Source: Phoronis australis (Eukaryota > Phoronida > Phoronidae). Taken from it: a stretch of 64,000 nucleotides of DNA. The position numbers and the translations under genes were made by a program. Below, piece after piece: positions 39,401 to 51,400 of the stretch. Under the pieces are notes generated by a model. It made no database searches and had not been told where the DNA came from. It saw only the letters and a list, made by a program, of their open reading frames with translations. Location of the stretch: positions 181,160 to 245,159 of the forward strand of contig NMRA01000611.1 in the NCBI GenBank assembly GCA_002633005.1, in the 5' to 3' direction. Within the stretch, counting starts at the first letter, position 1, and each line of letters starts with the position of its first letter.

Positions 39401-42400
39401 GATGGGATTGCAGCAGGTTCATATTACACTCACACTGGAGGTGGAAGTGAGAAGCTTTGTCTCCCACATGATCCACAGTGGGGAAAATACCAAGATGGCT
39501 TCCAGAGTAATTCTTTCATATACGGTGCTGAATATGAAATCAATGGTGCCAAAGTATTTTCGCAAAAAAATGCAAATGACGCAAGTCTGCATGAGCATGA
39601 CGTTCCGTGTGCTGTATGCTACACCCCTTCAAGAGCCTCTCAACTCATGATTCCAGCCTGGAGAGACTGTCCTGCCACCTGGACCAAAGAGTACAGTGGA
39701 TACCTAATGGCAGAGCATTATCTTCATCAGCGGTCATCATTCAACTGTATAGATGTAGCCCCAGAGGTGATCCCAGGAGGCAGCCCTGACCAGGAAGGAG
39801 CACTGTTCTACCACGTTGAGGCCAAATGTGGACCCTTACCTTGTCCCAACTATATGGATGGACGAGAGCTGACCTGTGTAGTGTGCACCAAATAACCAAG
39901 AAACAATAAAAACTGTGTAGTGTGTAGTGTGCACCAAATAACCAAGAAACAATAACAATGGTACCATGTCTTCCCAAAAGTTGAACACAGACATTGAGCT
40001 GCCTTGAGAATAAAACAACGCATAGCCATTAAACAAAGTTGATGATCTAATCTGTGTATGTTATGACTACTACTGTACGAGTATGATAAGCAGAAAATTA
40101 TAAGTTGTTACTGAACTTACTTGAGATGAAAGGGCAACGTGAGTGATTTTCTACAGATTTGTCTTAGACATTTTTTCATACGATCAGTAAATATGTTTAC
40201 ACATGGATGCACCATGGAATCTCCCGTATCCCCTATGTAGTCAACTGGTACATGGAGGAATTTGAAGAGGGTACTCACCCCTTATGCTGGAGTGAAACCA
40301 TGAGTTTGGTTCAGATATGTTGATGACACTTTTGTGATTATTAAACAGTCTGAAAAGCTAAACATTTAAACAATGTAGACAGACATATTAAATTCAATGA
40401 GGAGGAGGGTAGAAACACACAGACCACTATTTACAGTTTGGCTCTCATCATGGATTGGGCACAAACTTGGTGTTATTCGTACCTTATATCACAGACAATG
40501 ACAGGACATTAGAGAAACACAGGATTCCTTACTCTCTGGAGAGGTGTGTATACCCACGTTGAGTCTTTACCTGTAGAACACCCAGATTGGAAATTAACAA
40601 CAATGACGCTCCTCAAACAGATCAACTATTGACGGGGATATCTATTCCTTAATATGTAGAAAGACTTTCTGAACAATTACCATCTGTGTTCAGGACATTT
40701 GATATCACCACTTTGAGACAAAAAGTCATGTTACCTAAGGACAAACAACCTAGTAAGCAAAAGATATCTAACGTGGCCTATTTGGAATACAGTGTGGAGA
40801 GTGTCCTGAAACTTATGTAGGTGAAACTAAGCATTCCTTGAAAGCACGGTTGTCCAAAAATGGCCGGCCTAACTTGTGACACTTATGACTCTACTGTATT
40901 TACCTACTGTCAGGGATCTGGTCACAGCTTTGACCATGATAATGTACTAATTCTTAAGAAGGAGAAAAACTTGTTTGAATGAGGAGTCAAGGAGTGTATT
41001 ATGAAAGAATTGAAAATCCATTTCTGAACCAACAAGGAGGATAGAGATTCAACCTATCCCAAACCTAGGACAGGATTCTGACTAAAAAAATTTCATGCCA
41101 ATTTTCTCAACTCCGACTGAATCTACCACAGCTAGCAGAGGCTTGAAAAAGCCAGCACATGGTGGCGAAATGTTGCTTTCCCATTCATCTCGAGTAAGTT
41201 CAGTAACGACTCATAATTTTCTGCATACAAGTTGATGTTCTGCTTGAAATGTACTAGGCATGTTCTTACAATGACAAACAAGAGCAACTCGGAGCGTTGA
41301 AACGCACCCACAAATGCATCGCTAACGGTATGCTTTCACGGGTTGTTTATTTGTGTCATAAAAATGGCCACCAGAAGGCGCAAAAATGTACAATCCATCC
41401 AAAAATGGGAACATGTCAGCTTCTTTAATAGAAAGCTACTCACCAAATTTCATAGAAATCTGTCCCGGAACTTCATGGAAACAAAGGAAAACAGAATGAA
41501 ATGAAATTGCCACTAAGGGGCACAGTGTTTATTGGATCTGTCTGAAAGTCGTCATTGTCTAATGTTAGCTTCATATAAATACAGTGTAATTAAATTTAAA
41601 TGAAGATCCAGCAGTGGGTTTAGGAGATACAGCTATGGGCGCAAAACAAAACATAACTACCATTGGAGACGCCACAGTAGTCAAAGTCGTCATCGTCAAT
41701 TCTCCTCTTCACACAGAGAACATAAATGCGAATTTTCATAACCATCCTTAGAATGATTTGGTTGATAGAGGGGTGGACGCCAAAAAAACAGACTCGAAAA
41801 CAGCAAAAATGGCCACAAGTTGGCGCAAAATACCTTGATTCCATCCAAAAATGGGATCTCACCAACAGATCCCTGAATTCAAAATTTTATGAAAATCCAT
41901 TGAGGACTCTTGAAGATACAGAGGTAAACGTAAAATCTAAAATTGCTACCAGGGGGCACACAAGTAGTCAGACCCGTCCGAAAGTCGTAGTTGTTCTTTG
42001 TCAACATCATATTAATGCACTTGCTTAATTTAGTAAAGATCCTGCAAACAGTTTAAGAGATACAGCGATGGGCGCAAAAAACGAAACTGCCACTAGGAGG
42101 CGTCACAGTAGCCGAAGTCATCGAAAAATCATCGTCAGCTGCCCACTTCATCGTAAAAACATACATGCCAATTTTCACAATTATCGTGAAAGTGATTTGG
42201 TTGATAGAGGGGTGGACGCAAAAAAAGATACTCGAAAATGGTAACAAGAGCAACGCAGAGCATTGAAATGCGCTCACAATTGCACCGTATACGGTATCCT
42301 TCTAGGGTTGTTTATTGGTACCATAAAGTGGCCAGTAGAGGGCATATATGAAGTATTTTGTACTTTGCAAAATGGAAAGGCATGGTCATCGTCTCCTCAA

Positions 42401-45400
42401 CAGGCTAGGGGCAAAATGTGAGTGATCTTCATAATACAAGCACATCCTATACATCAGTTGCTTAAAGCACCACAGAAACATAGAATTAAAAACAAATTTA
42501 CCAACACACGAGATTAGCACAGCATTAGAATGCCAGATACAAATTTCTACTTGGAACTTTTCCTTCATAGTCACGAAGTAACACAAAGTATACACCTGAA
42601 GACCTATGAAAATACAGAGGTCAATGTAAAATACTTATTAAATTGCCACTAGAGGTATACCGGTAGTCAGAATCATCCTAAAGTCGTCATCGTCCGTTGT
42701 CAACATCACATAAATACACTTGCTCAATTTAGTAAAGATCCTCAGAACGGTTTGGGAGATACAGCCATGGGCGCAAAAAAAAACTGCCACTAGGAGGCAC
42801 CTCAGTAATCAAAGTCATGGGAAATTCAGCGTCAACTGTCCTCTTCATAGTAAAAACATACATGCCAATTTTCACAATCATACTTAGAGCGATTTGGCTG
42901 ATAGAGGGGTGGACGCCAAAAAAACAGACTCAAAAACAGTAAAAATAGCCACTGGGTGTTGCAAACTAGGTCGAATCCATCCGAAAATGGGAGAATAGCA
43001 TCATCTCACTAATAGGTGCCTACATACCAAATTTCATGAAAATCCGTTCAGGACTTTTGAAGATACAAAGGTAAGCGTAAAAAACTAAAATTGCCACTAG
43101 GGGGCACACCGGTAGTCGGATCCGTCCGAAAGTTCGCACATGCCGTCCCATTCATAAATGGAACATATGTGCAAATTGAAATTTCATGAACGTATGTCAA
43201 AGGGTTTTGGAGATAGAGCAGCGGACGCCGGACGCCGCCCGGACAGACGGACGGAGATGACGGCATAATGCGTCCACATATAAATATTTGGACACATAAA
43301 AATGGCCATTAGGTGGTGCAAACTACGTTGAATCCATCTGAAAACGGAAAGATAGTGTCACCACACTAACAGAAGCCTGCATGCCACATTTTTTGAAAAT
43401 ACGTTGAGGACCTTTGAAGATACTGTGGTTAATGTAAAAAAATAAAATTGCCACCACGGGACACAACAGTAGTCAAATTCGTCCGAAAGTTGTCGTCGTC
43501 CTTTGTCAACATCATACAAGAACAACGCAAAGCGTTGAAATGCACCCACGAATGCACTGCAAACGGTGTGCTTCTAGGGTGTTTATTTGTATCATAAAAA
43601 TGGCCACTAGATAGTGCCAACTATTTCGAATCCATCAAAAAACTGGAAAATGTCACCGTTTTTTAACAGAAAGCTATTTACCACATTTCATGAAAATTTG
43701 TCAAGAAACTTTAGCAAAACAGAAAAAATGAAATTGCCACTAGGAGACAAAGGTTCATCGAATCCGTCTGAAAGTTGTCTTCTGTTGTCAATGTCATATA
43801 AATACACTTGCTAAAATAAATAAAATTAACATTCTGCAGAGGGCTTAGGAGATACAGCTAAGGGTTGCAAAAAAAAACTGCCACTAGGAGGCGCCACAGT
43901 AATTGAAGCTGGAAAATCATCGTCAACCGTCCTCTTCACACTAATAATATATAAGCCAATTTTCAGAGTCATCCTAAGAGTGGTTTGGTTGACAGAGGGC
44001 GGACGGCAAAAACAGACAATAAGAAAACAGAAAAAATGGCCACTAGATAGCGCAAAATATGTCAAATCCATCTGAAAACTGGCAAATGTCAGCGTTTCTC
44101 TAAAAGAAAACTATTTAAAACATTTCATGAAATTTTGTCAAGGAACTTCAGAGAAACAGAGGAAAACAGAAAAACTTATATTGATACTAGAGGGCAGCCT
44201 TAGTCGGACCCGTCAGAAAGTCATCGTCTTCTGTTGTTAACTTTATATAAACACATTTGCTACATTTAATAAAGATCCTATAGAGCGTCTAGAAGATACA
44301 GCCATGGGCGCAACAAAACTGCCACTAGGAAGCGTCAAAGTAGTCGAAGTCATTGGAAAATCATCGTCAACTGTCCTCTTCATAATAAGAACATACATGC
44401 CAATTTTCACATTCATCCTTAAGAGTGGTTCGGTTGATGGAGGGACGCATACCAAAGAAAACAGACTCGAAAACAGTAAAAATGGCCACTAGGTGGCGCA
44501 AAATACCTCGAATCCATCCGAAAACATGAGGATAGCGTCACCTTATAAATAGATACCTATGTGCCAAATTTCATAGATATGCATCAAGGACCTTTGAAGA
44601 TACAAACTTACTAGGTAAACGTAAAAAAATAAAAATGCCACTAGGGGGCACACCTGTAGTCCGATGTATCCGAAAGTCGTCGTCCTTCATTGTCAACTTC
44701 ATATTAGCACATTTGCACATTTGCTACATTTCATAAAGATCCTGTAGAGCGTTTTGAAGATATAGCCATGGGCGCAAAAACAAACAAAACTGCCACTACG
44801 AGGTGCCACAGTAGTCGAAGTGGTCGGAAAATCATCGTCAACCGTCCTCTTTATAGTAAGAACTCATATGCCAATTTTCGCAATCATCCTTAGAGTGGTT
44901 TGATTGACAGAGGGCCGGACGCCAAACAACGGACTCAAAAATAGTAAAAATGATCACTAGATGGTGCAAAATGCCTCAAATCTGTCCGAAAGTAGGAGGA
45001 TAGCATCAACTCATTAATAGATGCCTATGTGCCAAATTTCATGAAAATTGGTTGAAGACCTTTGAAGATACAGAGGCAAACGTGAAAAACTAAAATTGCA
45101 ACTAGTGGGCACAGCGGTATTTGGGTCGATCCAAAACTCGTCGCCCTCTGTCGTCAACCCCATAGAAACACACCTGCCAAATTTCAATAAGATCCTGAAA
45201 GGGGTTTAGGAGATACAGCTGCGGACGCCGTACGCCCAGAGATGATCGCAATATGCATAAATACGTGGGCACATAATAAAATTGCACTTGCTAAATGTAG
45301 TAAAGATCCAACAGACGGTTTAGGAGATACAGCCACCAGCGCAAAAAAAACAAAGCTGCAACTAGAAGGCGCCACAGTCGTCGAAATCGTCGGAAAATCA

Positions 45401-48400
45401 TCGTCAGCTGTCTTATTTATAGTAAGAACATGCCAATTTCCACAATCATCCTTAGAGTGGTTTGGTTGATAGAGGGGTGGACTGATAGACTGTGAAATGT
45501 AACAATTTTGTAACAACTGTTACATTTTACATCATTGTTACATTTTAGGTTGCTAAGCCTCTCCTGAAATGTAACAAATAGTTACATTTTACATAGTTGT
45601 CATGCCAGAAATGTACCATTGTTACATTTTCCAAAACCCACATCATATTGCAAAGAAAATGACCAAAATCAAGAACCTGACACGGCGGGGGTATACTGGA
45701 GTATTTTTAGATGAGGAGTGGCGCCCGGAAAATTTGAATACCTACCCGTTTAAGAGAGTGGGCTTGAACTAAAAAGTGACCCATTTAGAGACTAATTTAT
45801 GTAAAAATTCACATTTTCCCACAGAAATTCAGAAAGCCACCTTTTAGATATAGTTTTGTCGGAAATGGCACCATTTTGGAGAGTATTTTTTTCTGTGAAA
45901 AAAACACCCTGTTGGGCTGCACTTTTCATATACATCTTCTATAGGAATGAGTCGGGCTGACATGACATGAATTTGGCTACTTATTATGATTTTTATTAGT
46001 ATTACATTACTATCACTGTTACTGCTACTACTGCTTTTACTACTATCACTAGCATTACTCTTTGTCGCTTCATTTTCGTTATTATTATTATTAATATTTT
46101 TAAATTTATTGATTGAGGACACAATACGTGTTTAACAAAGTCCTGATACATTATGGTCCTCAAAGATCTTAAAATCATTTCATTTATGGTTCAATGTTGT
46201 CATCGGGCTTTCCATAGAGGACGGCGAGTGCTGTTCGAAAAGGATTTTAAAGGGGCTCCTATGTTCAGCTTTAACTATATTGCGAGGAACGTCTTGACAG
46301 CTGTAGATGCAGAGTAGGCTTATTGTTTGGAAACAGGAAGGCTGAGATTTAAAATCTTGTTTAGACATGCACCAACTTCAAAATTGATTATTTCTGACCT
46401 ATCACAAGCACTGTATTATTTGTAAATATAACTAAATTAATCTGAACTGAATTCAGACCGCAATATTGTCTCTGACTTGTTGAAAACATTCCTTGTCAAA
46501 GAACTGGGATTCGTTCCATGGTGATATGGAAGTTCAAAAATTGTGTTAAGTTGAACTCTGGAGGCACACATTTTTCGGCAATTCTAACGACTAGTCGGCT
46601 GCGGTCACCGGGTCATTAGAATAGCTGGTAATGGACATACAAAACACGCAACGATTTTACGTGGAATGGGCCCCAATATTCTTAGAAAAGTGCTGCGAGT
46701 TAACAGAATGATTACAGCTAGGTTTCATTGAGAATGGATTGCATAGAACAACAACCGCCAACGGCAAAGTCAGCAATGTTTAATATGAACATTAAATGCA
46801 ATGCAGCAAAAAGATTAATATGCCAAATTCCCTTATGTACGAGCTGCAACACAAAAAGTGGCACCTCATGAGACACATGCCTTCACGTCCAGTCAGCTTC
46901 TTTGGACTATAAGTGTACCTTTAAATTATAGTCCTTTCAGAGTGCAAAATATTTTCCCCAGCTAGGCATCCCACTTTTATGTATACACGTCACGGTTTCA
47001 TCTGTTGTTACCACCGCTATTTCAAGCAGGTTAGACATCATAGAAACTTTCTTTCGGCGTTCAAGCTGTATTACACACGTTACTATGCCATCATTTTTTA
47101 CACTATTGGCTCGCTGTGCTCAAAGGTGGCGTTTTGCTGTTGCTTTGGCAAAGCCTGTCTACCTGCCGGCAAATAAAAACGTGCTTTTATTTCCTTCCAT
47201 CACAATGTTTAAGAAATTGCCATTCCTAACTAAGGTGGTAGACAGAGCCCATGGGCATCAGCAACTTTGGTTTTGCTCTTTTTGTGTGGAGCAGGGCAAT
47301 TAGGGCATTAGCGATGACTCCAAGGCAATAAAACAATGGCCAAAATAAACTAAAACTGGTTTTTTTCTATGAAATTGGCTTCCGAAATTGAATTCTCCAT
47401 GAAAAAATTGTTGTTGTCCTTCGTTTCCGAAGAAACACAATAAATTTTAGCCAAATACAATGTCATTATTGTTCATACCAAGGGAAGCGTGTTTACTATA
47501 ATGTGGGATACACAGTTGCTCTATGAGCGCCAACAAAAGATTGCAAGAAAGCTTTAACGATAAAAAACTTGTTACCTGATCCTGTAAAACTCCTTTCGCG
47601 TGGAGTTGAAACTGAACGCTGAGCATTTTTGACTACACTATAAAACTATTCACGTTAAAAAAACATGGAAAGTGCATAGGGACACATCTATCAAGTCGAC
47701 CTGGCACATTTCATTCAAACTATCCGAGAAAGAAGGCATTAAGTGTGTCAACGGTTTTCCTCGGTGTGACAAATACAATGCAAACTCAGGAAATATGATG
47801 TGGCTTTCCTCTTTCTGGCATGTAACAATTACATAAATAATAATGTAACAACTTGTTACATTTCAGGAGAGGCCTAGCAACCTAAAATGTAACAACTGTT
47901 ACATTTTACGAAATTGTTACATTTTATCAGTGGACGCCTAAAAACAGACTAAAACTTACAGTAAAAATGGCCACTAGGTTGCGCAAATTACGTTGAATCT
48001 ATCCGAAAACGGGAGGATAGCGTCGTCTCACTAATAGATGCCAACATGCCAAATTTTATGAAAATACACTGAAGACCTTTGAAGATATAGGTAACCGTAA
48101 AAAACTAATTAAAATTGCCACCAGGCGGCACACCAGTAGTCGGATCTGTCTGAAAGTTCGCTCATGCCATCCCATCCATGAACTGAACACATGCAAAACT
48201 TCATGAACATAATCAAACGGTTTTTGAGTTAGACTAGCGGACGCCACACGGATGAACGCTGGACGAACGCCGCACAGAGATGACGGCATAATGCGTCCAC
48301 CTATAAATATGTGGGTGCATAATAATTGAGTAATAAAGGAAATATAAATCATTAAATCAAAAATGCCAACAGCATATGGGAAGATGAATACTTGATCAGA

Positions 48401-51400
48401 GTTGACGTGATAATCCAATTGCTTCCATCACTGGGATTGAATCATTTCGATATACACAAAAACAACATTTCCAAGTTAGTATAAAACAGTACTTGAAACG
48501 AAATTAATAATAGATGAACCATCCATTCCTTTTGGCAGTAGAGACGAATTAATCACAGCACCAGAACAGGGTGGCAGCAACTTCGCTTGTGCACAAAGTT
48601 TATTGAATACGTGGCAATGATGTTTGTTTATTATAGCTGACATTCGCCTAAACTCTAGATCTGTTTGTTGAGCCTTTGAAGTGCAACAATAGAGTAGAAT
48701 ACATTGAATTCCCAAATTTCTTCTGAGGCTTTGTGTGTTGGACAAAAACAATTAAAGCAAAAATTAAAAAGCAAAAATTACAATTTTATGGACCTCTCAC
48801 ATTCAGGAATTCAATTTCAGTAGATTTATTGTAATCGAATGGTTACAATTTTGCGATGGAGACTAAAAATTAAATGCATTATCATAATTTATGACCTATC
48901 AATGTCTTTGTTACATCTTGGTTTGTAAAAGCCTTGAACAAGACTCCAACATTGTTGCAATGATGCCCAGAGTCAGTGAAAATGAGTTTGTTGACTAGCA
49001 TCGTGTCTGCTATCTCCTCTTACAATCAACAATCCAGGATAAACATTGGTCAAAGGTCATACATATGTACTCAGATTCAAGTCAGACTTAAAATTTGTAA
49101 GTTTACTCAAAGCGTAGCAAGCACTTGATCAATATTGAAGTCAAATTACGAGGTTCAAAAAATAGGCCCACTAAGGTGTAATGTGGTGTTATACTGAGTC
49201 CGCGCAAGATACACGCCAGTAACACAGGTTGAACTAAAACAAAAAGTTCAAGGAAGCTATATACATGATGCTACACAACAATGTCTTCATTCAGCCTAGT
49301 AAGTAGCCAAACGACACTTGGATAACATTCCTTAGGAAATAAGTTAACGGGTTACTAGTAATCAGACCGCTAGACTGAAAATTACAAGATCCCAAGGTTC
49401 AAACCTTGCCATCTAACAGGAAAAATAAAATCCAAGTGCCACCATGAGGGTAGGATATACCAGTGATGTAACACCTGAAGATGGCTGAAGTGATCGACCC
49501 AAACAATGTGCCGAATGTAATTAAGCTTGAGCTTGGGGTAAATACATGCAGGGAATTTAGCCATGATGTTAGATTGTTGTATTTTGTTACTTGTGACCTG
49601 TCATATTCTACCCACAAGCTCATTTAATTAATAAAATCACAATGTTATCAACTGATATCAGATCAGATGATGACTGAGCAGGAAACATCAAAATGAGAAC
49701 TGACGTCATTCCGATATCGCTGAAATTTAAGACCAGTCTTCCCTGTTGTCATTTTTGATTTAAAATTGCATCTGGCAAAGACCACAGCATTTGCCCCAAC
49801 ATGTCCCCATACAACTGCAAAGTTTCTTAAATACAAATACAAATAGTAGGTAACTTATACCGTATAATTTTAAACAACGTATTCTTGGAGCAATTCCAAA
49901 ATTAGACCAAAAAAGATAAATAGGACTGACCACTGAAGAATGTCATCTGGAGTATCCCACAATAAACGCAGCACGAGAGAGGACAGCTGATATGTGGGAG
50001 GGTATCAGTTAATAAATTCTCAGGTCATGTTTCAACCTTCACTTAACACAAAACGTATCCTGGAGATTCAACATGAAAGAATCAGACACAGAAGTCAGAC
50101 GTGCAAGACATTACACAGCACCAGTAGTGGTCATTTTGGTTCTGATTTTGCTGTTGGCCTTGGTCAGTTTTGGATTGGCCATCTATGTTCTCTTTGAGGT
50201 ACAACACCTGAAGGACAAAGCAGCCACAAAGAATGATGGTTTTCAGGACCGGCTCAAAGTTAATGTACTGGACGATGGTCAAACCACTGTGTACAATGAA
50301 CTGGTGAAACTGAAACAAGAAAACAACCACCTTAAAGTACGTCTTTCTCAGAGCGAGAGAAAAATGGAGCGTCAGCTTAAAATCATGCGTGCAACCATAT
50401 TAAGTCAATATGAACAAGCAGAAACCATGAACACTCTTCAAAAAACCGAGTTTGAAGTGAACAAAACCATGTCAATTTCTCGAGGAAAGCGTACAGTCCA
50501 CAACCCCACAGCAGAAGTGACCAAGTTTCAGTGTCTACAAGGAAGAGATGGCAGAGATGGGCGTGATGGCCAACCAGGACCCCCCGGTGCCAATGGCATT
50601 AGTGCAGATGACTTGCAGAGAGTACTGAGCACATTCCAGGAGTCCATGCTGCAAGCACAAAAGACTAAGACGGAGGTGAAGTATCACAATGGGACTGAAG
50701 GTGGAGCTGTGTACATAAGGTGGGGACGAACATCATGTCCAACAATGTCCAAACTGTTGTATGATGGGATTGCAGCAGGTTCATATTATGCTCACACTGG
50801 AGGTGGAAGTGAGAAGCTTTGTCTCCCACATGATCCACAGTGGGGAAAATACCAAGATGGCTTCCAGAGTAATTCATACATATACGGTGCTGAATATCAA
50901 ATCAATGGTGCCAAAGTATTTTCGCGAAAAAATGCGAATGACGCAAGTTTGTATGAGCATGATGTTCCCTGTGCTGTATGCTACACCCCATCGAGAGCCT
51001 CTCAACTCATGATTCCAGCCCGGAGAGAATGTCCTGCCACCTGGACCAAAGAGTACAGTGGATACCTAATGGCAGAGCAATACAGTCATCACCGGTCCTC
51101 ATTCGACTGTGTTGATGAAGCCCCAGAGGTGATCCCAGGAGGTGGTACCAACCAGAATGGAGCACTATTCTATAATGTTGAAGCCACATGTGGATCATTG
51201 CCTTGTCCTAACTATGTGGATGGACGGGAACTGACCTGTGTTGTGTGCACCAAATGACCAAGAAAACAATAACAAAAATGTGTTTTCTAGATGTCAAACA
51301 TTGAACACAAGGAACGTAATGTGCCATCATTAAATCAAGTAATAAGCATATTCAAATGATTAATAAAATATTCACAAAATTGTAAAATCAAAAATACCAG

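Noticed and set aside
41279-45482. CRISPR-like array or satellite centromere in the repeat field
   Set aside because: The units are 155-465 bp, diverged and mobile in nature, with reversed copies elsewhere; there are no short direct repeats with unique spacers, and this is an animal genome.
45700-47800. Transposase gene inside the 2.45-kb element
   Set aside because: Only short ORFs under 100 codons without a recognisable catalytic motif; treated as non-autonomous.
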